Assembly: GCF_015461835.1 (NCBI RefSeq)
Contig: NZ_JACOPX010000009.1
Span: 186,001 to 250,000 of the forward strand
Source: Pseudomonas neuropathica
GTDB lineage: Bacteria; Pseudomonadota; Gammaproteobacteria; Pseudomonadales; Pseudomonadaceae
Length of the DNA: 64,000 bases
Direction of reading: 5' to 3'
Shown in pieces: positions 51,039-59,321 of this stretch. Below the pieces are notes generated by a model. It searched no databases, was not told the origin of the DNA, and saw nothing but the letters and a program-made list of their open reading frames with translations. Each line of letters begins with the position of its first letter. Position 1 is the first letter of the stretch. The translations under genes were made by a program, and so were the position numbers.

Positions 51039-51065
51039 AAAACCCCGGTTGATCCGGGGTTTTTT
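51039..51065 (+). terminator. Intrinsic terminator after ppa
   Basis: Stem AAAACCCCGG/CCGGGGTTTT with loop TTGAT and a T-tract, 28 nt after the ppa stop. Confidence 0.92.
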
Positions 51066-51233
51066 GTGCCCGGTAAAAGCCGTCTTAAACAGAGCGTTTA
51101 TAGCGGACTACAGAAAAGTTTTAGCCTGTGTAATTTCCCACAAGAACGTCTTACATCCCGTCGCAAAATTCAGCCCGTTTTTGAACGTCCGGTTTATTCA
51201 AACCGCTCTGGCACGGCCGTAGACTCCGTGTTT

Positions 51234-51980
51234 ATGAGAAAGAACACTAGCGGTCCAAGATTCAAGGCACTCCTGGAAGCTGCGAACATCTCGACGACGG
51301 GTTTCGCAAAGTTCTGGGGCACGGAAGCCCAAAATGTCCACAACTGGTACACCCGGGGCGTCCCGGCGTATCGCATGGAAGAAGTCTCACGCCTGCTGTC
51401 CGTCAACAGCGAATGGCTGAAAACCGGCCAAGGCACAAAAGAGCTGCCGAGCCTGACTCCGCCTGCCAGCAATGGCGACAGCTTCGACGCTCAGGATCCC
51501 CAGGGGTCCTATCGATTCATCCATCCCAACGACATCGAACTGGCCTTCTTCAAAGAAACACCCCTGACCAACGGCTCCGACAAAAACCACGTCATTCAGG
51601 ACCCGGACCTGTCCATCCGCCTGCTGCGCGCACAGCTTGATCAACTGGAAATCCGCCCCGCCGACGCCATCTGCGCGCACATGATCGGCAACAGCATGGC
51701 TGAACGTATCGAAGACGGCTCCGTCGTCGCCATCGACCGCAGCCTGACCCAGGTCGTCGACGGTGAGATCTACGCCATCGAACACGACGGCATGCTGCGC
51801 ATCAAATACCTGCACCGCATGCCCGGCAACGGCTTGCGCCTGCGCAGCCACAACAACGCCGAATACCCGGACGAAGTCTTCCGCCCGGCACAGATCGAGG
51901 AGCAAAGGATTCATATATTGGGCTGGGTGTTCTGGTGGTCGACAGTGAGCAAGCGGCGGCCGGTGGTGCCGTTTCTATGA
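51234..51980 (+). CDS. S24 (LexA/CI-like) transcriptional repressor
   Basis: 248 residues from ATG 51234; the longer frame to 51033 overlaps the ppa terminator. N-terminal helix-turn-helix (about 10-65), then an S24 autopeptidase domain (about 135-245) with the serine in IGNSMAERIEDGSVVAID and the catalytic lysine in MLRIKYLHRM. Such proteins self-cleave with RecA in the SOS response, so damage can lift repression. Whether it controls phage-like genes elsewhere or the adjacent island is not shown. Confidence 0.88.
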   Translation: MRKNTSGPRFKALLEAANISTTGFAKFWGTEAQNVHNWYTRGVPAYRMEEVSRLLSVNSEWLKTGQGTKELPSLTPPASNGDSFDAQDPQGSYRFIHPNDIELAFFKETPLTNGSDKNHVIQDPDLSIRLLRAQLDQLEIRPADAICAHMIGNSMAERIEDGSVVAIDRSLTQVVDGEIYAIEHDGMLRIKYLHRMPGNGLRLRSHNNAEYPDEVFRPAQIEEQRIHILGWVFWWSTVSKRRPVVPFL

Positions 51981-52286
51981 TCTAACGGCCTGCAAAGCCC
52001 CCTGGGGGAGTGAGCCTGCTCGCGATGAGACCCTGATAATCGGTACAAATCGTGAATTTGTTCGACTGCGGTCGCTCTAAACCGCACTTCAGACTGGGAA
52101 TCCCAAGCAAAACTCAGTATCCTGCGCCCCACATTTGCGCATCGACCCGCCCCGCGGCTCAGACAGCGCCCGACGCGGCAGACCAACGTCTGACCAAGTC
52201 CCACAGCCGGACGCAGATCCGGATGTACGTTTTGAAGGCTGGCAAGGCTTACCAAAAATAGGCCAAGCCAGTCCCCGAGAAGCCGG
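51981..52286. other. Non-coding interval with half REP, candidate 3' UTR or small RNA
   Basis: A single REP half (about 52004-52029, GTGAGCCTGCTCGCGATGAG) follows the S24 gene. The rest to the terminator at 52284 has no convincing ORF: the 69-residue frame at 52052-52261 lacks a ribosome site and conserved look. Ending in a strong terminator, it could be a long 3' UTR or an uncharacterised small RNA. Confidence 0.4.
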
Positions 52287-52303
52287 CCACAAGCCGGCTT
52301 TTT
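52284..52303 (+). terminator. Intrinsic terminator overlapping left island repeat
   Basis: Stem GCCGGC/GCCGGC-type (GCCGGC then CACAA then GCCGGC) followed by TTTTT. The 3' half of the hairpin lies in the left direct repeat. The right repeat carries only the second half plus GTTT, so the terminator appears to have been the integration site. Confidence 0.8.
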
Positions 52304-52306
52304 AAT
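52287..52306 (+). repeat. Left 20-bp direct repeat (att-like) of the DarTG island
   Basis: CCACAAGCCGGCTTTTTAAT; matches 56575-56594 at 19 of 20 positions. The two copies enclose about 4.3 kb carrying darT, darG and the GHKL-nuclease gene. Confidence 0.75.
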
Positions 52307-52589
52307 TGTCCGAAATAATCCTATCCCATCCAAGAATCCTGCCGATAGCCTAGCTATTGCGGGCATCTCAAGCGTTTCCCTGTCCGATGGTGTTCAACAC
52401 CATTCGACCTCATCCGACGATGACGTGGGGGGACAGTGTATGGGAATGTGAGGTCGGGTCTGCTAGAAAGGCAAAAGCGACAGGAGAGCGACTAGCAGAA
52501 TTAATACGAAAGTAGCGCTGTACGCCAGCAAGCTCTTATCCTCAGCACCGGTTAACAAGCCGGCATTAAGAACGTGTGGAGTTTGTAAA
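52307..52589. promoter_or_regulatory. Upstream region of darT with two inverted repeats
   Basis: 283 bp without a gene. ATGGTGTT-C-AACACCAT (52387-52403) is a perfect 8+8 palindrome, a candidate operator, and CGACCTCA (52405-52412)/TGAGGTCG (52449-52456) is a second inverted repeat around it. ACAAGCCGGC reappears at 52555-52564. Toxin-antitoxin promoters are often autoregulated, but no protein here is a proven DNA-binding repressor. Confidence 0.4.
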
Positions 52590-53228
52590 ATGGCAGCGCC
52601 TGCGCAACCAAAGATTTACCATATCTGCCACGTGGATCGCTTACCGTCCATCATCGCCAGCACGGGATTGTTGTCTGATGCGGTACTGTTGAATCAAACG
52701 TTGCCGGGCACGGTCATTGGCATGAACCACATCAAGCAGCGGCGACTCCAGCAACTGAGGCTGGCTAGCCATCCAATTTTGCACGTGGGCGAATGCGTGC
52801 CGTTCTACTTTTGCCCGCGTTCGGTGATGCTGTATTTGATCTACCGGCAAAGCCAGGAACTGACCTACAAGGGTGGGCAGGGGCCTATCGTGCATTTGGA
52901 AGCAGACCTGTACGCTTCGGTGCAATGGGCTAATGCCCAAACTAGGCGCTGGGCATTCACATTATCCAACGCCGGAGCCTACTACTTTGAAGACAGAGCA
53001 GATCTTGCCCATCTCAATGAGATTGACTGGAACGCAGTGCAAGCACGCGACTGGCGCCAGTGTAAAGAAGGCAAGCAGGCCGAGTTTCTACTCGAAAACA
53101 GCTTTCCCTGGCACCTGATTGAGCGCATCGGGGTGCAATCCAAGCAAATTTATACGCAGGTAGCTAATGTGTTACCTGTACAAGGGCACAGGCCAACGGT
53201 CGAATTACGCCCTGAGTGGTATTACTGA
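52590..53228 (+). CDS. darT: DarT DNA ADP-ribosyltransferase toxin
   Basis: 212 residues, ribosome site GTGGAG before ATG 52590. DarT (DUF4433) transfers ADP-ribose from NAD to single-stranded DNA bases, blocking replication, and acts in phage defence. Conserved points: KIYHICHVDRLPSIIASTG (His11), IKQRRLQQL (Arg51/52), HVGECVPFYFCPRSVMLYLIY, and KQAEFLLENSFPW with the catalytic Glu165. All key parts are intact. The antitoxin gene starts 14 bp after the stop. Confidence 0.95.
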   Translation: MAAPAQPKIYHICHVDRLPSIIASTGLLSDAVLLNQTLPGTVIGMNHIKQRRLQQLRLASHPILHVGECVPFYFCPRSVMLYLIYRQSQELTYKGGQGPIVHLEADLYASVQWANAQTRRWAFTLSNAGAYYFEDRADLAHLNEIDWNAVQARDWRQCKEGKQAEFLLENSFPWHLIERIGVQSKQIYTQVANVLPVQGHRPTVELRPEWYY

Positions 53229-53242
53229 ATGAAGAGTCGGCC

Positions 53243-54301
53243 ATGATTGAATTTACCAGCGGCGACATCCTGCAGGATGAGTCTGAAGCCATAATCAACA
53301 CAGTGAACTGTGTCGGCGTGATGGGCCGTGGCATTGCCTTGCAGTTCAAGAACATGTGGCCACAGAACTTCAAGGCCTACGAGGCTGCCTGCAAGCGCCA
53401 AGAGGTGCAGCCAGGCCGAATGTTCGTTTTCGATACGAATCAGCTCACGCTACCGCGTTACATCATCAATTTTCCAACCAAACGTCACTGGCGCGGCAAA
53501 AGCCGCCTACAGGACATTGACTCGGGACTCAGCGCCTTGGTGGCCGAGATTCGGACCCGTGGAATCAGCTCAATCGCCATTCCACCGTTGGGTAGCGGTT
53601 TGGGCGGACTTGATTGGGCCGATGTACGCCCACGTATCGAGGCAGCCATGATCGACCTGCCGGACGTTCGTGTTCGCGTCTACGAACCCATGGGCGCACC
53701 AGCAGCAGACAAAATGCATCACAGCCGAGAAGTGCCCAGTATGACCGCTGGCCGCGCCGCACTTGTCGAGCTGATGAATCGCTATGTGCGCGGATTGCTT
53801 GATCCCACAATTAGCCTGCTGGAGGTGCACAAGCTGATGTACTTCATGCAAGTAGCGGGAGAACCCCTTCGCCTCAAATACGTACAGGCTCCCTATGGTC
53901 CTTACGCCGAGAACCTGCGCCATGTATTGCGAGCGATTGAAGGCCACTTGGTTGCCGGCTATGCCGATGGTGGCGACGCGCCAGATAAACCATTAACGCT
54001 GGTGCCTGGTGCAGTCGAGGAAGCAAATGCTTTCTTGGAGGCGAATGCTAAAACCCGCGCCAAATTTGATCGGGTCGGTGAGTTAGTAGAAGGGTTTGAA
54101 ACACCTTTTGGCTTGGAACTGCTCTCAACAGTGCACTGGATCATTGAACAAGGTGAACCCTTGTCCTGCGTCGATGAGGTTGTTGCCCATACTTACGCGT
54201 GGAACGCCCACAAGAAGCAATTCACACCGCGCCAAATTGGTATCGCCGTGGACGTATTGGCAGCCAAAGGCTGGATTGAACCCTTGGGACTTAGCGCCTG
54301 A
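53243..54301 (+). CDS. darG: DarG antitoxin, macrodomain DNA ADP-ribosylglycohydrolase
   Basis: 352 residues from ATG 53243, the start giving MIEFTSGDILQDESEAIIN; the open frame from 53216 overlaps darT. The N-terminal macrodomain (about 1-155) has NTVNCVGVMGRGIALQFK and PPLGSGLGGLDW and removes ADP-ribose from DNA. The C-terminal domain (about 170-352) likely binds DarT directly, as in characterised DarG. Together with darT this is a complete DarTG module. Confidence 0.95.
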   Translation: MIEFTSGDILQDESEAIINTVNCVGVMGRGIALQFKNMWPQNFKAYEAACKRQEVQPGRMFVFDTNQLTLPRYIINFPTKRHWRGKSRLQDIDSGLSALVAEIRTRGISSIAIPPLGSGLGGLDWADVRPRIEAAMIDLPDVRVRVYEPMGAPAADKMHHSREVPSMTAGRAALVELMNRYVRGLLDPTISLLEVHKLMYFMQVAGEPLRLKYVQAPYGPYAENLRHVLRAIEGHLVAGYADGGDAPDKPLTLVPGAVEEANAFLEANAKTRAKFDRVGELVEGFETPFGLELLSTVHWIIEQGEPLSCVDEVVAHTYAWNAHKKQFTPRQIGIAVDVLAAKGWIEPLGLSA

Positions 54302-54416
54302 ACCAATGCTCCGTGCACTAATCGCAACGGATCAAGCCACCTGCGCTTCGGCCGAGCTAGCCACGTCGCTGACATGATTGCTGGTACTCTGAATCAGGTG
54401 AATTGGATCACAAAAC

Positions 54417-56444
54417 ATGGATCGAACGATGAGTGGAGAGACAGTAGAGCAACAGAGCGTATCGAAATACGTTCATGTTCAAGCGCAGCCAGATCACCTG
54501 GAGTCTCTCGCTCGTGGAAAACCCATCAATGCGCTCGCAGAGCTCATCTGGAATGCATTGGACGCAGACGCTGATCAGGTACACATCCGAATCACTGACA
54601 ATGAGCTGGGTAGTCCGGTAGAAATCGAGGTTTTGGATAACGGTAACGGCATCACTGTGCAAGAAGCTGAGCAGGCTTTCGGCAACCTAGGCGGTTCATG
54701 GAAAAGAGACCATAGAGCAACTACTGGAAAACAAAAAAAATTACACGGCAGAAATGGTAAGGGCCGGTTCAAAGCCTTCGCGCTGGGGCATGACGTAACT
54801 TGGGACACCACATTTCTTGACGGCTATGACAGTCTGCTCCAGCACGCAATCAAAGGACAAGCGAGCAAGCTGCAAGACTTCGAAATCAAAGAAGCTCATC
54901 CAGCACCGATAGGCCGACATCGAGGTACCAGAGTACATATTTCCAATCTTCAAGACTCCTTAGGCGTACTGACGCAAGATGGTTCAGCAACTAGGCAGTT
55001 CGCCGAGATCTTCGCTCTCTACCTGCGCAATTACCCGGCCACGAATATAACTTTTCGTAACGAGCGCATTGATCCGAAATCGGTTCAGAAATCGCACGAC
55101 TCTGTTGAGCTACCAGCATTCCAAGCAATAGATGGAACCGAGGTACAGGCCAAACTAGATATCGTCGAATGGAGCTTTGCAAAGAAAGAGCGGCGGATAT
55201 GCCTCTGCGATAGCGACGGTTTTGCCCTTCACGAGGTTGAGGCCGGTATCCGACCTGGAGGGGAATTTAATTTTACGGCATTCCTACGCTCGGACTACAT
55301 CGCGAAGCTGCAGCACGAGAATCTGCTCGCGCTCGATGACTTAAATGCCGACCTACGCCGTCTTGTCGACAGCGCGCGTACGGCAATGCGGTCCCATTTC
55401 CGTCGCAAAAAAGCAGAGACCGCATCTGAATTGGTTCAACAGTGGAAAGATGAAGGGGTCTATCCGTTCGCAGGAGATGTTGGGGACGAGCTAGAGCAAG
55501 CCCGAAGAGAAGTCTTCGACATCTGTGCGCTAAACGTACATCAGTATCTCGACTCTTTTCGCGAAGGCCATACTCGGAATCGTCAGTTCACCCTCCGAAT
55601 GATCAAGACCGCTCTTGACGAAAATCCCGAAGCTTTGAAGCGCATTCTTACGGAGGTTTTAGACCTTCCTAAAGAGAAGCAATCGGAGCTTGCCGAGCTA
55701 CTCCAATACACCACTCTTTCAGCCATTATCGAAGCAAGCAAGCTAGTTACGGATCGACTGCAATTTCTAGTTGGACTAAACGAACTTCTGTTCGACGGCG
55801 AGTCGAAGCGAGAGCTGAAAGAGCGTACTCAGTTGCACAGGATGCTGGAGAGTGAGACCTGGATCTTTGGAGAGGAATACCTGCTGACCAGCAGCGATGA
55901 GAATCTGAATACAGTCTTGCGCAAACACTTGGGCAAACTGCGGCCTTCCGAGAAAAAACCCAGAAAGTCAAAAGCAGTGCTCCGAGATGATGGCTCCCAG
56001 GCAGTCATCGATTTACTACTAGGGCGGGAAGTACCTGCCTATGCGAAGACACGTCGTGAATACCTAGTCGTAGAGTTGAAACGTCCCTCACAGAAAATCG
56101 ACCTTGAGGTAAAAGCACAAGTCGAAAGCTATGCTATGGCTGTCGCCGCCGATGAGCGATTTGATAAGCACAATACCCACTGGACATTTCTAGCAGTATC
56201 GAACGAGATGACAGAGGAAGCGGCGCGATCAGTTCGCCAGCAAGGAAAAGCCTTCGGCTTCTTTCATGATGAGCCGAATCTGAAGATAGGTCTTGTTACC
56301 TGGAGTGAAATCCTTGGTGCGTCCCGTGCTCGACTAGAAGCCTTCCGTGAAAAACTGGACTACACCGCTACAAAAGACGAAGGTATAGCCTTGCTTCATA
56401 GTAAATACTCGCAATATCTTCCTCAATCGCTTCAACCGAAGTAG
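54417..56444 (+). CDS. GHKL ATPase fused to Shedu-like (DUF4263) nuclease
   Basis: 675 residues (or 671 from ATG 54429). The N-terminal Hsp90/MORC-type GHKL ATPase shows the N-box ELIWNALDADA (Glu42, Asn46), DNGNGI with Asp74, and the HGRNGKGRFKAF glycine motif (110-121). A middle part of helices follows. The C-terminal domain (about 470-640) looks like DUF4263/Shedu, a PD-(D/E)xK nuclease: Asp532 in AVIDLLLG, ELK at 553-555 in YLVVELKRP, and Gln568 in KAQVESYAMAV. All catalytic positions remain. It follows darG by 115 bp and ends just before the right repeat. A role in phage defence is inferred from architecture and context. Confidence 0.8.
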   Translation: MDRTMSGETVEQQSVSKYVHVQAQPDHLESLARGKPINALAELIWNALDADADQVHIRITDNELGSPVEIEVLDNGNGITVQEAEQAFGNLGGSWKRDHRATTGKQKKLHGRNGKGRFKAFALGHDVTWDTTFLDGYDSLLQHAIKGQASKLQDFEIKEAHPAPIGRHRGTRVHISNLQDSLGVLTQDGSATRQFAEIFALYLRNYPATNITFRNERIDPKSVQKSHDSVELPAFQAIDGTEVQAKLDIVEWSFAKKERRICLCDSDGFALHEVEAGIRPGGEFNFTAFLRSDYIAKLQHENLLALDDLNADLRRLVDSARTAMRSHFRRKKAETASELVQQWKDEGVYPFAGDVGDELEQARREVFDICALNVHQYLDSFREGHTRNRQFTLRMIKTALDENPEALKRILTEVLDLPKEKQSELAELLQYTTLSAIIEASKLVTDRLQFLVGLNELLFDGESKRELKERTQLHRMLESETWIFGEEYLLTSSDENLNTVLRKHLGKLRPSEKKPRKSKAVLRDDGSQAVIDLLLGREVPAYAKTRREYLVVELKRPSQKIDLEVKAQVESYAMAVAADERFDKHNTHWTFLAVSNEMTEEAARSVRQQGKAFGFFHDEPNLKIGLVTWSEILGASRARLEAFREKLDYTATKDEGIALLHSKYSQYLPQSLQPK

Positions 56445-56525
56445 CCAATTGAAAAGTGAGACGTTTTCGTCAAAGAAGCCACGCATCAGCGAGATTGAGG
56501 GACAAATGGGGGAGCAGAATTTTGC

Positions 56526-56547
56526 CCCACCAAAAAGCCCACCAAAA
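56526..56547. repeat. Tandem CCCACCAAAA repeat near right island end
   Basis: CCCACCAAAA occurs at 56526-56535 and 56538-56547, 12 bp apart, 28 bp before the right direct repeat; possible arm-type sites for a recombinase, unproven. Confidence 0.35.
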
Positions 56548-56574
56548 TAAGGCCACAACTCAAAAATAACGCGC

Positions 56575-56594
56575 CCACAAGCCGGCTGTTTAAT
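56575..56594 (+). repeat. Right 20-bp direct repeat (att-like) of the DarTG island
   Basis: CCACAAGCCGGCTGTTTAAT; differs from the left copy at one position (G for T). It contains only the 3' half of the terminator palindrome seen at the left copy. Confidence 0.75.
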
Positions 56595-56606
56595 GGCTGA
56601 AAGAAA

Positions 56607-56804
56607 GTGCGGATAGTCCGAGCTGAAAAAATCGTGGGCACGCCCTGCGAGGGGCTACGCCAGGCACTTGAAGATGTCGTTGACTGGGGCAAGCTGCCGC
56701 TTAATGAGTCAATGCTCAGGGAAGAGAATGAAAAACTCATTGGTGTCGTTACCGAACGACTCGCCGCCCCACAACGAGTAAAAGCAAGTCTGGATGACCT
56801 GTAG
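56607..56804 (+). CDS. Short hypothetical ORF, 65 aa, right of island boundary
   Basis: GTG-started frame of 65 residues (MRIVRAEKIVGTPCEGLRQ... ending KASLDDL), helical and charged, with no recognised family and a weak ribosome site. It lies just outside the right repeat and before the yfa operon terminus. It could be a gene fragment left by the island or a chance frame. Confidence 0.3.
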   Translation: MRIVRAEKIVGTPCEGLRQALEDVVDWGKLPLNESMLREENEKLIGVVTERLAAPQRVKASLDDL

Positions 56805-56884
56805 TTCTCATGCCGTTATCAATATCCAGAAATAGGTCAACAGCCTGCTGACCTAAATCATTTGTGCAGGAACATCTCGCCCCC

Positions 56885-57697
56885 TCACGGATAACTAAAC
56901 GCCTTAACCAACGTCAACTCCCCCACCGCGCGCATCGGGATCAGGAACGTCTCCATCTTCTCGCTCGGCGTGCCCTCTTCAGTAATCACCGTCACCTGCG
57001 CCGTGGTCAGTGCCTGTACCGCCTCATCTCCACCCTCATCATCCCCGCGATAGCCACCGCCGTAGTAATTCACATAGACCAGATATTGCCCCTTGATCGG
57101 CGCCGGCATGGCGAAGATTTCCGGGCCATAACCGGTGGTGACGTCAACGTCGAGCGCGGCGCCGTTGGCGACACTGCGGTTGCCGTACCAGATGTGCGCG
57201 CCGTCGGGGGTGACGAGGTGCAGGTCGAGGTCGGTGCCGTCGCTATCCCAAGCCAGCAGTACGCGTAACTTGGCCGGGGTAGCGCCGCCGCTGGTATTGA
57301 GGAATTGGGTGCGGTGGCGTTGTTTACCGTCGGGACTGCGCACTTCGACGCTATTGCTGCCGTTAGGGAAGGAGAACGGGCGGTCGAAGCGGCCGCTGTC
57401 GTCGATTTTCAGCGGCATGCTCACGCCATTGACGATCAGGCGGCCGGGGTCGTTGTCCTTCCGCGCAGCTTTGATCTCGCCGCTGATGCGGGCAGTGTTG
57501 GCTTGGCCGACCGGGGTGTTGACCGATGATGCCGGGTAATTGACGGTCTGGCGGAAGCTTTCGCCCTCGCCTTCGGGTGCGCCGCTGCGCCAGCCGCCGA
57601 TCGGGGTATCGAGTTTGACGCCGTCGGCAGCGATGGCTGGCGAGAGCGCAGTCAAGGTGCAGAGCAGCAGCAAGACCTGTGGATAACGGAGTGTCAT
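56885..57697 (-). CDS. yfaP: YfaP-like DUF2135 periplasmic protein
   Basis: 270 residues with a cleavable signal peptide (about 1-23, ending AIAAD). DUF2135 domain in the C-terminal half: LAWDSDGTDLDLHLVTPDGAHIWYGN and GYGPEIFAMPAPIKGQYLVYVNYYGGG, which looks like a metal-binding beta sandwich. The cluster matches E. coli yfaS-yfaQ-yfaP and, by gene order, P. aeruginosa magD-magE-magF. It would work with the macroglobulin in the periplasm. The gene starts 3 bp after yfaQ ends. Confidence 0.88.
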   Translation of the reverse strand: MTLRYPQVLLLLCTLTALSPAIAADGVKLDTPIGGWRSGAPEGEGESFRQTVNYPASSVNTPVGQANTARISGEIKAARKDNDPGRLIVNGVSMPLKIDDSGRFDRPFSFPNGSNSVEVRSPDGKQRHRTQFLNTSGGATPAKLRVLLAWDSDGTDLDLHLVTPDGAHIWYGNRSVANGAALDVDVTTGYGPEIFAMPAPIKGQYLVYVNYYGGGYRGDDEGGDEAVQALTTAQVTVITEEGTPSEKMETFLIPMRAVGELTLVKAFSYP

Positions 57698-57700
57698 GGT

Positions 57701-59320
57701 CTATTCCAGCAAAAGGTGACGGGCGAGCCCTTCGATGTAGGTTTCATCCTGGCCGTTGGGGTGTGCTTCAAAGGCCAGGTGCAGATATTCGTGGGTCAGG
57801 TCGAGGCGATCCTGCAGGGTCAGTACGCCGCGCACGTAGATACGTTGGCGTTCGCGGTCGACGAAGGGCCTGCCGAAGGCCAGTTTGCATACGGCGAAGG
57901 TGCTGACTTCGTTGTAGCCGGTTTCGCTTTCCAGCTTCGGGCGCCAGCCGCGTCGTTGTTTCTGCAGCCAGTCTTGGGCGGCGGGTAGTGCCTCGCAGGA
58001 CGCGACCGGATTGTCCCAGCGACTGAGGCTGGCGCGCGGATAGGCGTGCAGGAGAATCGCGTCGTAGCGCTGACCGGCGTTGGCCTGCTCGACGGCTTGT
58101 TGCCAGGCGAGTTTGTCCGGGCCGGGTTGATCGGAGTGATAGGTGACGGTGCTACCGGCCAAAACCAGATCCGCCGTCCATGCGGCGATGTTGCGCGATT
58201 CAGCAGAGGCCGGGCGTGGTGCGACGCGCTGGCGGTTGCTGCTGTCATCGATACTCAGGCAGTCGCCGTTGCGTGTGGCGTTTTGCAGCAGATAAGTGCG
58301 GATCGCTACGGCCAACGCCTTGGCCGCTTCGGCAGGTTCGGGTCTGGCTTCACGCTCCAGTACGCGAGCGACGTATTCTTCGCGATCAAGCCTGGCGACG
58401 AGTTTGTCGTTGAGCAGAAACAGTTCCCCGTCGCTGTGGATATCCAGCGCGTTGCCATTGGCGAATTCGACGCGGTAATCGCCTTGCAACGGGCCGGACG
58501 TCACCACCCGCTCACCAGCCAAAACCCGCGTGAGCGGATAGCGCGAGAACAACCCGACTTCAACACAGCGCCCCGCCTCTGCCGGCCATGCCGCTGGCAA
58601 AACGGTCGCCAACGCCTGGCCGTAATGGCGCAAAACCATCTGACTGGTACCACGCCCGCCAGCCCAGAGCGGAGATCCGTCCGCGGTCCAACCGGCGAAA
58701 CCACCCTGGCGCGACTGCGGATCCTGATCGCCAAGCCAGCTCCAGGTTTTCGCCCGCAAACGCCCGCCCAGTTCGCCGACGACATTACCGTCCGCCGCAT
58801 TCAGCACCACATCGAGCAGCACGCGACGCGCTTGATCCTGCGCCGGCAAAGCAGCCAAGACCTTCAACAACTCAATCACGGAAACCCGTTGAGCCGGCTG
58901 CACCGACGGCAAATCCAGCAGCCACGATGGCGCCCGCCGCGCCTGCCAATACGTGCGCCAATCGGCAGAAGAAATCCCCAATCGCGCAGGCTCAAAGTAC
59001 AACCCGCAGGATTTCACCAACGCCTGATCACGCTCGATCCTGCCGCCCGCCGAGCAGCAATAAACCTCTTCCTTCGACTGTCCGCGACATTCATAAGCAG
59101 GCTCACGCGCACCGGTATCGACCAGCCATGCGTATACGAACAATTTCCACAGACTGCCCAACGGGGTATCGAGCGTCGGCGGCAAGGGCTCCCGGGCGAT
59201 CAATTGCGTCTGACTCAACGACAACAACTCGCCCTTATAGGCCACGCGCAACGGCTCATCCTGCGCCGTCGCCAGCGCAGGTATCACACACATCAGCAGC
59301 CACAGCAGCGGCCGGCTCAT
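57701..59320 (-). CDS. yfaQ: YfaQ-like DUF2300 protein
   Basis: 539 residues from ATG 59320, with a signal peptide (about 1-20, ending ALATAQ). Large secreted protein of the DUF2300 group; it contains a SpoIID-like stretch (YVARVLEREARPEPAEAAKALAVAIRTYLL) and a C-terminal region with HEYLHLAFEAHP, a possible metal-binding HExxH-type motif. Function unknown; part of the macroglobulin cluster. Its start is 1 nt after the yfaS stop (TGACATG), so translation is coupled. Confidence 0.85.
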   Translation of the reverse strand: MSRPLLWLLMCVIPALATAQDEPLRVAYKGELLSLSQTQLIAREPLPPTLDTPLGSLWKLFVYAWLVDTGAREPAYECRGQSKEEVYCCSAGGRIERDQALVKSCGLYFEPARLGISSADWRTYWQARRAPSWLLDLPSVQPAQRVSVIELLKVLAALPAQDQARRVLLDVVLNAADGNVVGELGGRLRAKTWSWLGDQDPQSRQGGFAGWTADGSPLWAGGRGTSQMVLRHYGQALATVLPAAWPAEAGRCVEVGLFSRYPLTRVLAGERVVTSGPLQGDYRVEFANGNALDIHSDGELFLLNDKLVARLDREEYVARVLEREARPEPAEAAKALAVAIRTYLLQNATRNGDCLSIDDSSNRQRVAPRPASAESRNIAAWTADLVLAGSTVTYHSDQPGPDKLAWQQAVEQANAGQRYDAILLHAYPRASLSRWDNPVASCEALPAAQDWLQKQRRGWRPKLESETGYNEVSTFAVCKLAFGRPFVDRERQRIYVRGVLTLQDRLDLTHEYLHLAFEAHPNGQDETYIEGLARHLLLE

Positions 59321-59321
59321 G

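Noticed and set aside
51234..51980. S24 repressor as part of the defence island
   Set aside because: It lies outside the left direct repeat and has ordinary composition, so I treat it as backbone; a regulatory link to the island is unproven.
52052..52261. 69-residue frame between the S24 repressor and darT
   Set aside because: No ribosome site, no conserved look and composition of random GC-rich DNA; treated as non-coding.
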